Positions 27,981-36,891 are shown, numbered from the stretch's first letter. The stretch: 64,000 bases of DNA from an uncultured Verrucomicrobiota bacterium (GCA_903838675.1 CAILZI010000141.1:1-64000), one strand, 5' to 3'. Notes: generated by a model from the letters alone, not told the origin. Made by a program: numbers and translations.

Positions 27981-30890
27981 TCACCGCAGGTTCTCAAACC
28001 ACGCCAGCAGATCGAGAATCTGCTCCGCCTTCAGTGAATTGAGCAAGCCGGGCGGCATGGGCGAAATCTCGGAAACCGTGCGCTCCTTGATCATCGCCTT
28101 GGCGATTTCGGTTTTGTCAGGAGCGAGGGGATTGGTCTTCAGAACCACGCGCTCATCGTCCTCGCTCTCCAGGCTGCCGGTGATCGTTTTGCCATCGCTC
28201 GTCTTCACCGTCACGTAGCGGAATTTTTCGTCGATGAACTTGGAAGGATTCAGGATGTGATCCAGCAGATCGCGGCGGTTGAAGCGTGCAGACACCTGCA
28301 CCAGGTCCGGCCCAAACACCCCCGCTGGCAGCGTGGGGTCATTGCTCACTTTATGGCAGAACACACACTGCGCACGAATGAGAGCATCCTTCGCGCTGTC
28401 GCGGCTGCGTGTCTTGGCATCCATCTTCGCCAGCAGCGGGGCCAGATCTTCCAGCGTCCAGTTCTTGAACGAATGCCCCGGCAGCGCATGCGCAGAAAGC
28501 ACCGCAGGCTTCGCCGGTGAGATTACGGATGCGAGCTGCGTGGCCTCCTCCGGTTTCAGCGCCGCCGCCAGCTCGCTGCGCGTGTCGCTGATCGCTTTAA
28601 AGAAGGTCGAGGCCCCGTTCATCTTCTCCGCCTTGTTCAGCGCCTCAAACGCGACCTTCCGTTGCTCCAGCGTCCAGCCGTCTTTGAGGTAGCGCAGCAT
28701 GAAGGGGTAATAGAGAAGGTCTTCCGAGGTCGTGGCCGCCTTGAGAAGAGGCATTGTTTTCGCGATGACCGTGGGGGATTTGAGATAGACGAGCAGGCGG
28801 CAGGCTTCACGGTTCTGCGCTTTTGCTCCTTCAATTCCGATCTCTCCTTGTGCGATCACAGGATAATTCTCTTCAGTGCCTTTGAGCAGGCTCTCTCGAT
28901 CATCCTTATTGGGCTCACCTAATCTAGCGCAGGCAATCGCGATGATCCGCAGGATAGCCAGTCGTTCGCGTGAATGAGGCACGTACCAAGGGAAACGCGT
29001 CGTAAGCCGTTGCAAAATGGGTGACAAATCCTCAGTCTTTCCGACGCGAGCCAAGGCAAGCAATGCCGGTAATGCGCTATGAAGGTTATCTTCGGCAAGC
29101 GCCATTTTCCGCCAAAGCTCGACAGGAATGCGCTCCAATGCAAGACGCGCCGCGTGTTCAACCTGCGGACCATCCCAATTACGAAGGCGGCTCCAGACTA
29201 ATTCTAGTTCCGGCACTTTTTTGTCCGAGAAGAGCACCGAGCCTTGGAGTTCCATGGCGATGCGAAGGGGTGTAGAGCTTATCACCCCAAGGTTTTCGTA
29301 CTGTTCTTCGGTAGCCTCGCTGCCGTGATAAGAGATTCGGTACAGCCCGCTCTGGGTTCCCCGGCCACCTGTGGTGAACCACATGGCTCCATCCGGACCG
29401 ATGCAACCATCCGTGACATTGAGGGGCCTGCCAGAGACGAAGGTTTCCTGCCATCCTTCATATCGTTTGCCATCGAACTGCATGGCCACCGCAATGATTC
29501 GACCATAGCTCCAATCAAGCAAGTACAGTGCATTTTGGTACTTCACTGGAAACTTTGCTTTGTAACCGAAGTAAATCCCCGTCGGTGAAGACAGCCCGAT
29601 GTCGACCACGCTCGGCAGCGTGTCCGCATACCACGCCGGAAAACGCCCCGTGCCTCTTCGCCAGCCGTAGTCGCCGCCTGGTAGAATCTGCAGCACTCTT
29701 GTGGGCATGTACCACGGCGTTCCCACATCACGCTCCATATCAGCATCAAAGGTGAAAAGATCCCCTTCGCCATTGAAAGCAATGTCGAGCGGATTGCGCA
29801 AACCGCCCGCGAGGAGTGTGACTTTGCTCCCATCCGGCTTCACCCGCAGGATGTGACCGGCGGGCAGTTCGACATTCCCGTCAAACATGCTGCTGTCCCA
29901 CGGGTTCGGGATGAGCTGATCATTGGCGTAGTTCTTGAGCGGTGAAGCAGGATCGAGGTTCTTGGGAATAAGCACGTTGTTGCCATGCGCGACGTAGATG
30001 TCGCCATCGGGTCCGAGTTTGATGTGGTTGCGGCCATGGCCCACGCCGCCTTCGGTTTTGACGAGGGGCTGGCGTCTTTCAAAGACACCATCGCCGTCTG
30101 CATCCGTCAGTCGGAAGAGAGTCTTGGAGACGTTCGCATTCGCGAACAGCGAACCGTGCGCATAAAGCAGACCGCGACATTCGAGCAGTTCGTCGTCGAT
30201 GACTTCCACCTTTTGCTCCCCGCTGCCACTGAGCGTGAGGCGCAGCAGGCCCTTCTTCTCTTTGCCCAGCGTGATGCGCCCTTCGGGATCGAAGGCCATC
30301 GACACCCAGGAGTCTTCACCGGGCTGCGCGGAGCGGATGAGTTCCGCTTTGAATCCCGGCGGCATTGTCAGCGTGGCGGGATCGGTCGCCTGATTCTGCG
30401 CGCCCGGTTTGGCCAGCTGCCAGGAGTTGTAGGCGTCGAAGGTCTTCTTTAAATCGAAGGGGTTCGTGGCGGGGTCGGCATCGGTGGGGCCTGCAACGAC
30501 CGCATTCTGCCACGTTGCATCCGTGACGATCCAGCGCACTGCGGCGAGGTCGCCATTGAGTTCCAGCAACGCGGCGGTTTTTGTTTTGCCAGGAACCCGC
30601 AGTCCGAGCTGATGCGCTTTGCCATCGCCGAGTTGTTGCGTCAGGTCCGTGCCGGTCGCGGTCTCGGTGGCTTTGAGCGTCGCGATGCTCTTGCCATCGA
30701 GCATGATTTCCACCGCGCCATCGCCGGCGGTGAGCAGCACCGCTTTGAGCAGCTTGCCTTCGTGTTTCACCGATTGAGTGAACGTCGCCCCAGCTTCAGG
30801 TGCTGTGAGCCACTGCGGCACCGGCGGGCTGTTGGCGAGCTGAGCGAAGGCACTGGCTGATAGCAGCAGGAAGAGAAGGCAGCGTGACAT
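27981..30890 (-). CDS. PVC-type membrane-bound dehydrogenase / HEAT / cytochrome c protein
   Basis: A giant exported protein (969 residues from the ATG at 30890; 974 from 30905) of a kind typical of Planctomycetes and Verrucomicrobia. Order: signal peptide (MSRCLLFLLLSASAFA), a small beta domain, and a six-bladed glucose dehydrogenase-like propeller (GGVGHGRNHIKLGPDGDIYV, GLRNPLDIAFNGEGDLF, WRRGTGRFPAWYADTLP). Helical repeats follow. The C-terminal heme domain has QCVFCHKVSNDPTLPAG and FGPDLVQVSARFNRRDLLDHIL. The reaction is probably oxidation of a sugar or similar substrate with electrons passed to heme c; the substrate is unknown. Codon use between about 28760 and 29560 is more A/T-rich than on either side. 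Confidence 0.85.
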   Translation of the reverse strand: MSRCLLFLLLSASAFAQLANSPPVPQWLTAPEAGATFTQSVKHEGKLLKAVLLTAGDGAVEIMLDGKSIATLKATETATGTDLTQQLGDGKAHQLGLRVPGKTKTAALLELNGDLAAVRWIVTDATWQNAVVAGPTDADPATNPFDLKKTFDAYNSWQLAKPGAQNQATDPATLTMPPGFKAELIRSAQPGEDSWVSMAFDPEGRITLGKEKKGLLRLTLSGSGEQKVEVIDDELLECRGLLYAHGSLFANANVSKTLFRLTDADGDGVFERRQPLVKTEGGVGHGRNHIKLGPDGDIYVAHGNNVLIPKNLDPASPLKNYANDQLIPNPWDSSMFDGNVELPAGHILRVKPDGSKVTLLAGGLRNPLDIAFNGEGDLFTFDADMERDVGTPWYMPTRVLQILPGGDYGWRRGTGRFPAWYADTLPSVVDIGLSSPTGIYFGYKAKFPVKYQNALYLLDWSYGRIIAVAMQFDGKRYEGWQETFVSGRPLNVTDGCIGPDGAMWFTTGGRGTQSGLYRISYHGSEATEEQYENLGVISSTPLRIAMELQGSVLFSDKKVPELELVWSRLRNWDGPQVEHAARLALERIPVELWRKMALAEDNLHSALPALLALARVGKTEDLSPILQRLTTRFPWYVPHSRERLAILRIIAIACARLGEPNKDDRESLLKGTEENYPVIAQGEIGIEGAKAQNREACRLLVYLKSPTVIAKTMPLLKAATTSEDLLYYPFMLRYLKDGWTLEQRKVAFEALNKAEKMNGASTFFKAISDTRSELAAALKPEEATQLASVISPAKPAVLSAHALPGHSFKNWTLEDLAPLLAKMDAKTRSRDSAKDALIRAQCVFCHKVSNDPTLPAGVFGPDLVQVSARFNRRDLLDHILNPSKFIDEKFRYVTVKTSDGKTITGSLESEDDERVVLKTNPLAPDKTEIAKAMIKERTVSEISPMPPGLLNSLKAEQILDLLAWFENLR

Positions 30891-30932
30891 GCGCAAAGAA
30901 CGCACGTTGTGGCAGCAGCCTGTCGGCGGAGA

Positions 30933-31406
30933 TCACGGCGGCTCGTTGCCGACGGTGAAAGTCACGTTTTGAATCCCGGCCTGGTGCAGTGTGTTGAGCA
31001 CATCGATGATGCGTTCGTAGCTGGCCTGCTCTTCGGCCTGGATCGTCACCAGCACCTTCTGCTTCTGCCGGGCAGAAGATGTGGCCAAACGTATCAGTGT
31101 ATTGGTCAGCATGGGCAGAGTCTTGTCCTTGGGTGAGTCAAACGCCTCCTCGTTCATCGTCACAGTGCCGTCTTCGAGAATGCCGAGGGTGATCTCTTCA
31201 GCGGGAATCTTCACGAGTTGTGTGAGATCATCTGGGCCTGGGAGTTTTGTTTTCAGCTCACGCTCCACCTTCATGCTGCCCGTCATCACCATGAAGAACA
31301 GCATGATGACAAAGACCACGTCGATCATGGGAGCGATCTGAAAACCAATCGTAATGTCTTCGAAGTGGATGCGCTGTTTCATGGCTAATACATCCATGAC
31401 GGCCAT
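30933..31406 (-). CDS. ExbD/TolR family biopolymer transport protein
   Basis: A protein of 157 residues (149 if it starts at the ATG at 31382, MKQRIHFED). A single N-terminal membrane helix, IAPMIDVVFVIMLFFMVMTG, carries the conserved Asp of ExbD/TolR that couples proton flow to TonB or TolA energising. The periplasmic domain has VKIPAEEITLGILEDGTV and VLVTIQAEEQASYERIIDVLN. ExbB is not adjacent, so it is an orphan that must use a partner encoded elsewhere. It lies upstream of the PVC dehydrogenase on the same strand and is divergent from the LuxR-type regulator. Confidence 0.9.
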   Translation of the reverse strand: MAVMDVLAMKQRIHFEDITIGFQIAPMIDVVFVIMLFFMVMTGSMKVERELKTKLPGPDDLTQLVKIPAEEITLGILEDGTVTMNEEAFDSPKDKTLPMLTNTLIRLATSSARQKQKVLVTIQAEEQASYERIIDVLNTLHQAGIQNVTFTVGNEPP

Positions 31407-31434
31407 CTTAGGCGTATCTTGGGGTCAGTTTTAT

Positions 31435-31493
31435 TCCCAAAAACCCGGCTTTGAGGTTGTGGCGGAGGGTAATTTTGGGTTAGTTTTGGGTTA
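31435..31493. promoter_or_regulatory. TTTTGGGTTA direct repeats between exbD-like and LuxR genes
   Basis: The divergent gap 31407-31602 holds TTTTGGGTTA at 31473-31482 and again at 31484-31493, spaced 11 bases. An inverted CCCAAAA half-site lies at 31436-31442. A TTGACA hexamer at 31566-31571 could be a -35 box; the 10 region would then end only 8 bases before the GTG start, implying a very short leader. Operator function is inference. Confidence 0.4.
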
Positions 31494-31602
31494 AATGACC
31501 ATGCTCTCAAACATTGAAAAGCAATGGAGTGCATTATCCGCTCAAAGTTTCTTAAGAACGTCGGCTTGACATTCTTTTGAAAATGAGTCTTCTAGTCCGA
31601 CC

Positions 31603-32241
31603 GTGAAAAGTAAAATCTATATACTCGACGACCATCCCATCGTTATCGAAGGGCTTAAGAAACTAATCGACCAGCAGGAAGACATGCAGGTCATCGGCAG
31701 TGCTGAAGACGCCAATACAGCGTTGCAGCAGATCGCCAAACTCAAGCCCGACGTAGTCGTGCTCGACATCACCTTGAAGGACCGCAGCGGTGTGGACCTC
31801 ATCAAAAAGCTTCGTGCCAGCCATCCAAACATGCAGATCCTCGTGTACTCGATGCACGATGAAAACGTGTATGCAGAGCGCTGCCTACGCGCCGGTGCCA
31901 TGGGCTATGTGATGAAAGGTGAACCAAGCACCCGCGTGCTGCAGGGTCTCCGTCAGGTGGCCGCTGGTTCCTTCTTCTTCAGCGCTTCCCTGCTCGGCAG
32001 CATCGTCTCCGGTGGCGGCCCTCGCGGCGGTTCCCGTGGCGAGCCAGCCCGCATGCTCAGCGACCGCCAGCTCGAAATTTTCGAGATGGTCGGACGCGGC
32101 TTCGACTCCCACAGCATTGCAGAAAAGCTGGCCCTCAGCGCCAAGACGGTGGATGCCCACAAGGCCAACATCCGTCAGAAGCTCGGCCTCGCCTCCGCTC
32201 GCGAACTGCTCATGGAAGCCGTCCGCTGGGTGGAGAAATAG
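31603..32241 (+). CDS. NarL/FixJ-type (LuxR) response regulator
   Basis: A 212-residue two-component regulator. The receiver domain has the acidic pair ILDDHP (Asp9-Asp10), the phosphoacceptor Asp55 in VVVLDITLKD, and VYSMHDE plus the AGAMGYVMKGEP lysine loop. The DNA-binding LuxR HTH begins near residue 145: LSDRQLEIFEMVGRGFDSHSIAEKLALSAKTVDAHKANIRQKLG, shown here only by its ends L-S-D-R-Q and N-I-R-Q-K-L-G. The start codon is GTG. No sensor kinase is adjacent, so it is an orphan regulator. A strong terminator follows. Confidence 0.95.
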   Translation: MKSKIYILDDHPIVIEGLKKLIDQQEDMQVIGSAEDANTALQQIAKLKPDVVVLDITLKDRSGVDLIKKLRASHPNMQILVYSMHDENVYAERCLRAGAMGYVMKGEPSTRVLQGLRQVAAGSFFFSASLLGSIVSGGGPRGGSRGEPARMLSDRQLEIFEMVGRGFDSHSIAEKLALSAKTVDAHKANIRQKLGLASARELLMEAVRWVEK

Positions 32242-32268
32242 GATTTCTCACAACTCCAAACTCTGCAG

Positions 32269-32298
32269 CGGGCGGTGTGCAAACACCGCCCGTTTTTT
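32269..32298 (+). terminator. Rho-independent terminator after the response regulator
   Basis: A 10-bp stem CGGGCGGTGT (32269-32278) with ACACCGCCCG (32283-32292), loop GCAA, then six Ts at 32293-32298. Confidence 0.92.
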
Positions 32299-32397
32299 GG
32301 CTTCAGCAAGGGCTTCAAACCTGCGCCACGGCATCGCATTCCGTTGATCCTGCATGAACGGTTGCGTGCCCGGAAGCGTTGCGGCATAAAGAGGTAC

Positions 32398-34365
32398 ATG
32401 GGACGCGCCAAAGACTCCGCCAAATTTTCCACACGCACCGTGCAGTGGCTGATTTACGCGCTGTTCCGGTGCATCGAAGGCGTGCTGTGGCTGCTGCCGC
32501 TCATCGTGGTGTGGCACCTGGGCCGGGTGCTGGGCACCCTCGCTTATTTTGTGGGCGCCAAGTACCGCCGGCTCGCGCTGCACAACCTGCACATTGCCTT
32601 TGGCCGTGAGAAAAACGCCGCCGAACTCCGGCAGCTGGCGCGCGAGCACTTCAAGAGCCTGTTTGCCAACATCCTCTGCGGTTTCAAACTGCCCCTGATG
32701 ACCGAGGCCCAGATCTGCAGGCATGTGCGGTCCGAAGGCATCGAGCGCGCGCAGGCGGCCTATGACAATGGCAAACGTCCCCTGCTGAACCTGGTGCTGC
32801 ATGCCAGCTGCTGGGAGATCCTGACCCAGGTGCCGTCCATGTATGTGCGCGGGCACAAAGCCGGGGCCATTTACCAGCCGCTGCACAATCCCTGGCTCAA
32901 TGCGCTGGTGCTCCGCCGCCGCGAAAAGCTGGGCTATGCATTGTTTGACCGGCAGGCCGGATTCAATGCCCCGATGAAGTTCATGCGCGAGGCCGGTCAG
33001 GTAGGTGTGCTGGTGGATCAGCATGCCGGAGACCATGGCCTGTGGTGCCCCTTCTTTGATCGCCTGGCCTCCACCACCACCATCGCGGCGCTCATGGCCA
33101 TCCGGACCGATGCGGTGGTGCTGCCGATGATGGTTTATGATGACGGCCCCGCACGCTGGCGGCTCGTCTGTGCGCCGGAAGTCAAAGCCGAGGAATCGCA
33201 GCCCAACGCCGAGGGCCTGACTCTGGCGATCAATGCCGCCGTGGAGAAGTTGATCCGTGCGCAGCCGGCAAACTGGTTCTGGGTGCACAATCGCTGGAAG
33301 CTGCCGAAGCCCAACTTCCTGCTGGCAAATTATCGTCGCGGTGTGGTCTTTTCCACAGACTACGACATGAGCCGCCTGCAGCCCTTTGAGCTGCTCATCC
33401 GCAGCCCCAACTGGCTGGGAGATGCCTGCATGGCCTTCCCCATGGTGCGGGCGATCAAACGTGGCCGGCCGGACATGAAGATCACGATTCTTGGCCCGGA
33501 CAAACTCGAGGAGCTGTGGCTCTCCATGCCCGAAGTCTCGCGCTACATTGGCAAACCTGCCAAAGAAGGGCTCTTCGCCGTGGCCAAGCGCATCAAGGCC
33601 ACGGGCGTGAAGTTTGATGCCGCCGTGTTCTGCACCAACTCCACCCGCAGCACTCTGGAAATCTGGCTCGCAGGCATTCCCCGCCGCGTCGGGGTGAAAG
33701 GCTCGTTCCGCTCGAAGCTGCTCAATCAGATCATCAAGGGCGGCCCGGCCAAAGGAAGCAAGGAGCATCATGCGCACCGCTACCTGCGCATCGCCAAAGG
33801 CATCGGCGCCGACATCGAGCAGCCCGGCGTGTGGGACGCCGGAACACCGCCGGTCTCGACGGATGGCACCATTCGTGTCGGGGTTTGTGCCGGTGCCGAG
33901 TATGGGCCCGCCAAGCGCTGGCCGCTGGAGCGCTTTGCCGCCGTGGTGAATCAGATCTCCGCGCAGCATGCGCAGTTCCGCTGGCAGTTGTTTGGCGCAC
34001 CCGGGGAGAAGGAGATGGGAGAGAAGCTCTCCGCCATGCTCCAGGCACCGCATGAAAACCTCGTGGGCAAAACACGGCTCTCCGAGCTCATCGCCAAACT
34101 GCGCGGCTGCCAGCTGCTGCTCACCAATGACACGGGCACCATGCATCTGGCCGCAGCGCTCGGCATTCCTACCGTCAGCATCTTCGGCTCCACCTGCCCG
34201 ATTGAAACCGGCCCGCTCGGCGAACGCCACACCGTCATCCAGCACAAGGTGCCGTGCAGCCCGTGCTTTGAGCGCGAGTGCCCCTTCGGCCACTACGACT
34301 GCATGACACTGGTCACACCCGCAGAGGTGGCGCAGGCGGTGCTGAAGACGAGCGGCGTGGTTTGA
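32398..34365 (+). CDS. Lipid A acyltransferase (LpxL-like) fused to heptosyltransferase (GT9)
   Basis: A 655-residue fusion. Residues 1-310 are an LpxL/HtrB-like lysophospholipid-type acyltransferase: membrane helix IEGVLWLLPLIVVWHLGRV, RLALHNLHIAFG, the catalytic H-x4-E as His135-Ala-Ser-Cys-Trp-Glu, then VGVLVDQHAGDHG and WFWVHNRWK. Residues from about 331 are a GT-B heptosyltransferase of the WaaF/GT9 type: LLIRSPNWLGDACMAFPMVRA, LTNDTGTMHLAAALGIPTVSIFG and SPCFERECPFGHYDCM. It would add a fatty acid to the lipid A precursor and a heptose to the core, at the inner membrane. The ATG at 32398 follows AGAGG; an in-frame ATG at 32275 overlaps the terminator and is rejected. Confidence 0.9.
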   Translation: MGRAKDSAKFSTRTVQWLIYALFRCIEGVLWLLPLIVVWHLGRVLGTLAYFVGAKYRRLALHNLHIAFGREKNAAELRQLAREHFKSLFANILCGFKLPLMTEAQICRHVRSEGIERAQAAYDNGKRPLLNLVLHASCWEILTQVPSMYVRGHKAGAIYQPLHNPWLNALVLRRREKLGYALFDRQAGFNAPMKFMREAGQVGVLVDQHAGDHGLWCPFFDRLASTTTIAALMAIRTDAVVLPMMVYDDGPARWRLVCAPEVKAEESQPNAEGLTLAINAAVEKLIRAQPANWFWVHNRWKLPKPNFLLANYRRGVVFSTDYDMSRLQPFELLIRSPNWLGDACMAFPMVRAIKRGRPDMKITILGPDKLEELWLSMPEVSRYIGKPAKEGLFAVAKRIKATGVKFDAAVFCTNSTRSTLEIWLAGIPRRVGVKGSFRSKLLNQIIKGGPAKGSKEHHAHRYLRIAKGIGADIEQPGVWDAGTPPVSTDGTIRVGVCAGAEYGPAKRWPLERFAAVVNQISAQHAQFRWQLFGAPGEKEMGEKLSAMLQAPHENLVGKTRLSELIAKLRGCQLLLTNDTGTMHLAAALGIPTVSIFGSTCPIETGPLGERHTVIQHKVPCSPCFERECPFGHYDCMTLVTPAEVAQAVLKTSGVV

Positions 34366-34404
34366 AGTACGATGGGTACTCCTGCCCGTCGGCGAGCGCT
34401 CCCG
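34366..34404 (+). repeat. REP element A (solo)
   Basis: GTACGATGGGTACTCCTGCC followed by CGTCGGCGAGCGCTCCCGC, directly after the stop codon of the acyltransferase-heptosyltransferase gene. It matches the four REP copies near the RAYT gene with a few differences, and is a dispersed member of that family about 9 kb away. Confidence 0.8.
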
Positions 34405-34425
34405 CCATTCCACTTTGGCGCTGCC

Positions 34426-35016
34426 TCACGGTTCCGCCACCGGGTCTTTGCCCACAAAGATGCCCAGAACAGCACCACCAATGATCCAGGCGATCAAATG
34501 ATCGGCGATGTTCACCGCGGCGTCGCGCCCCGGATTTTCAAACCAGATCCACATCGGCAGATCGGAGGTCAGGCCAGCGAACAACCCCGCCGCCGCCACG
34601 AAAGCGATGCGTGCAGGATAGAGCAAAGCCGCCTGGGAAAGCAGTCCCGCAATTAAAAAGGCGCAGATCAAGCACCGGATGAAACTCAAAGTCATGTTCA
34701 TCCCCATGCTGACATCCCCTTTGCCTGGACGAACGATGGCGTACACGAAAGGGCCATCCTTCAGCGCCTTCTTCTGCTGGGCCTCGAAGACCTTCTTTTC
34801 CTCGGCGGTGGCGATTTTCGGTGCTTCCCCCATGGCTGGCAGCAGGTAGATGCCGTGGCCGGAGGTCACGTTGGCTTTGATCACTTCTGAAACGGCGGAT
34901 TCATCACGAAAGGCGCGAAATCCATTTTCATGCCAGCCGAGAGCTGTCCACGACACCGCCTCCCAGCCGAAGACGGCTATGGCGGCGAGAACTGCTCCAA
35001 GGATGATTTTTCCCAT
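34426..35016 (-). CDS. Hypothetical membrane protein
   Basis: A 196-residue protein with an N-terminal membrane helix (ILGAVLAAIAVFGWEAVSW) and a soluble segment (residues 30-100; GIYLLPAMGEAP, VYAIVRPGKGDV). Three further hydrophobic segments follow (IRCLICAFLIAGLLSQAAL, IAFVAAAGLFAGLTSD, LIAWIIGGAVLGIFVG). I do not recognise a family. It is probably an inner-membrane protein with the soluble segment in the periplasm. It converges on REP element A. Confidence 0.65.
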   Translation of the reverse strand: MGKIILGAVLAAIAVFGWEAVSWTALGWHENGFRAFRDESAVSEVIKANVTSGHGIYLLPAMGEAPKIATAEEKKVFEAQQKKALKDGPFVYAIVRPGKGDVSMGMNMTLSFIRCLICAFLIAGLLSQAALLYPARIAFVAAAGLFAGLTSDLPMWIWFENPGRDAAVNIADHLIAWIIGGAVLGIFVGKDPVAEP

Positions 35017-35097
35017 GAAGTTTAATAGTGGCTAAGGCCGGAAGGGCAAGCAGGCAATCTGCCAAATCTGACACAGGAAAAGGACAAACAAAACCCC

Positions 35098-36036
35098 TCA
35101 GCAAACCGGTGTCAGCAGCGCCGCGCCGCTGAAATGCGCCGCCAGGTTTTCCACCACCAGCCGGGCCATTTCAGCCCGTGTCTCATGCGTGCCGCTGCCC
35201 AGATGCGGCAGCAGCACGGCATTCTCACACTGCATCAGCGCCTCCGGCACATGAGGTTCATTTTCAAACACATCCAGCCCTGCGCCGCGAATCGTGCCGT
35301 TTTGCAGTGCCGTGATCAGCGCCGCCTCATCCACCACCGAACCACGGGCGATGTTGATCAGCGTGCCCTTGGTTCCCAGTGCCGCCAGCACCTCCGCATT
35401 GATCAGGTGCTTCGTCGCCGCACCGCCGGGACAGGCCACAATCAGGAAATCCACCGCCTGGGCGAGTGCGACCAGCGAATCCACATACTCCCAGCTCACC
35501 TCCTGTTTCGTACGGCCATGATAGGCGATGCGCATTCCATGCGCTTCCAGCCGGTGCGCGATCGCCTTGCCAATGCGCCCCAGGCCCACGATGCCCGCCC
35601 GCTTGCCGTGCAGCGCATGCGCCAGGGGGAAGGCACCCTTCGTCCACGCACCTTCATGCAGGAAACGGTTGGCTGCGATCAGCCGGCGGCTCGTCATCAA
35701 GACCAGCGCACTGGCCGTGTCCGCCACGTCTTCCGTCAGCACATCCGGTGTGTTCGTCACGCGGATGCCATGCGCTTTGCACCAGTCCACCGGCACCCCG
35801 TCATACCCCACGCCAAACACGCTCATGATTTCCAGCTTGGGCAGCTGCTCCAGCAGCGCCACAGGCGTCACAGTGCCTCCGTTCATCACGATGCTGCGGA
35901 CTTCCGCGCCCACCTGCGCCAGCAGAGCCGCCTTGTCCTCCGCATGAAAGTAATCATGGCACACATGCGCCGCCAGCAGCGGCTTCATGAGGAAGTCTGG
36001 CAACGGAGCGAGAATGAGTGCGGGGGTCTTTTCCAT
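35098..36036 (-). CDS. D-2-hydroxyacid dehydrogenase family protein
   Basis: A 312-residue NAD(P)-dependent oxidoreductase of the GyaR/GhrB/SerA superfamily. The nucleotide-binding motif is RAGIVGLGRIGKAIAHRLEA. The catalytic Arg is in INIARGSVVDEAAL, the Glu in DVFENEPHVPEAL, and the His in VLLPHLGSGTHETR, each in the usual order. Probable substrates are glyoxylate, hydroxypyruvate or a related 2-ketoacid; the exact one cannot be read. It is adjacent to a cytochrome-like protein gene on the same strand. Confidence 0.9.
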   Translation of the reverse strand: MEKTPALILAPLPDFLMKPLLAAHVCHDYFHAEDKAALLAQVGAEVRSIVMNGGTVTPVALLEQLPKLEIMSVFGVGYDGVPVDWCKAHGIRVTNTPDVLTEDVADTASALVLMTSRRLIAANRFLHEGAWTKGAFPLAHALHGKRAGIVGLGRIGKAIAHRLEAHGMRIAYHGRTKQEVSWEYVDSLVALAQAVDFLIVACPGGAATKHLINAEVLAALGTKGTLINIARGSVVDEAALITALQNGTIRGAGLDVFENEPHVPEALMQCENAVLLPHLGSGTHETRAEMARLVVENLAAHFSGAALLTPVC

Positions 36037-36042
36037 GGGAGG

Positions 36043-36468
36043 TTATGAACGTGATTTTTTCTTGTCCTGCGGTGATGTGAGGCGCACGCCCTCCGGCCAT
36101 TTGGCGCCCTGCTGAATCCAATCGTGAATGGTCTGCTCGTAATCACGGCCCAGCCGTTCGGGAGTGGGCGGCATGGCCACGGGGCTGTCATGGCCCAGCA
36201 GCAGCACCTTGTAGAGCAGGCTTTGGTGCGGTGAGCCAGGCACGATCACCGCTCCGCTGCGCCCGCCCTTCATCGCCTGCGCTTTGGTCTCCAGATTCAG
36301 TCCGGCAAACTCATACTGATGCTGGTGGCACTCCAGGCAGCTGGCCTCCAGGATCGGTTTCACACTTTTCACAAAGTTAACGTCGTCGACTTTCAACTGC
36401 GACAGATCCATCACGCAGGCGGAAAGCGTCACGGTAACGGCCAGTGCAAGGCAAGAAATTCGATTCAT
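36043..36468 (-). CDS. Exported planctomycete-type cytochrome c domain protein
   Basis: A 141-residue protein with a lipoprotein-like signal (MNRISCLALAVTVTLSAC) and a planctomycete-type cytochrome c domain. This includes VKPILEASCLECHQHQYE with the CLECH heme-binding site, then FAGLNLETKAQAMKGG, VIVPGSPHQSLLYKV and AMPPTPERLGRDYEQTIHDW. The Met in the A-M-P-P segment may be the second heme ligand. Its partner redox enzyme is unknown. Starts at 36468 for the signal peptide. Confidence 0.88.
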   Translation of the reverse strand: MNRISCLALAVTVTLSACVMDLSQLKVDDVNFVKSVKPILEASCLECHQHQYEFAGLNLETKAQAMKGGRSGAVIVPGSPHQSLLYKVLLLGHDSPVAMPPTPERLGRDYEQTIHDWIQQGAKWPEGVRLTSPQDKKKSRS

Positions 36469-36510
36469 GACTTCATCATCCGGCTGGAGAACCACCTGAC
36501 AAGCAGCGAT

Positions 36511-36891
36511 TTAACCCGGACGATTCCGCATCATGTCCGCCACCTGGGCAAAAAATGTTCCGATGATGGGGGCCTCCGGTGCTGGCACGGCCACCTCGCT
36601 CATCGCCTCACCCATCAGCTTCATCCAGCGGTCACGCTCCGCCTCCCCGATGGAAAACGGCATGTGCCTGCCACGCAGACGCGGGTGCCCCCGCTCCTCG
36701 ATGTAAGTCTGCGGTCCGCCGAAACGATACACGATGAAATCCGCCAGCCGCTTCTCCGCATTCTCCCAGTCATCCGGAGGGTACATGGTGCCGATCACAT
36801 CATCCACCCGCACCCGCCGGTAAAACGCCGCCACCATTTCGCGCAGCTTGGTTTCGCCCACCCGGGCGCAGAGAGTTGAGAGTTCATCCAT
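36511..36891 (-). CDS. Truncated hemoglobin (group II-like globin)
   Basis: A 126-residue 2-on-2 globin: MDELSTLCARVGETKLREMV, then FYRRVRVDDVIGTMYPPDDWENAEKRL and FIVYRFGGPQTYIEERGHPRLRGRH. The likely proximal His lies in RLRGRHMPF, and Tyr and Trp residues in the expected places could line the heme pocket. Group II globins bind oxygen or NO and are often linked to stress or respiration. The ATG at 36891 was chosen as the N-terminus of the family; 32 upstream codons in frame are not globin-like. Confidence 0.85.
   Translation of the reverse strand: MDELSTLCARVGETKLREMVAAFYRRVRVDDVIGTMYPPDDWENAEKRLADFIVYRFGGPQTYIEERGHPRLRGRHMPFSIGEAERDRWMKLMGEAMSEVAVPAPEAPIIGTFFAQVADMMRNRPG

Noticed and set aside
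32248..34413. A 721-codon minus-strand frame opposite the acyltransferase-heptosyltransferase gene
   Set aside because: Overlaps the gene end to end, no recognised domain, His/Gly-rich composition typical of reversed high-GC coding sequence.
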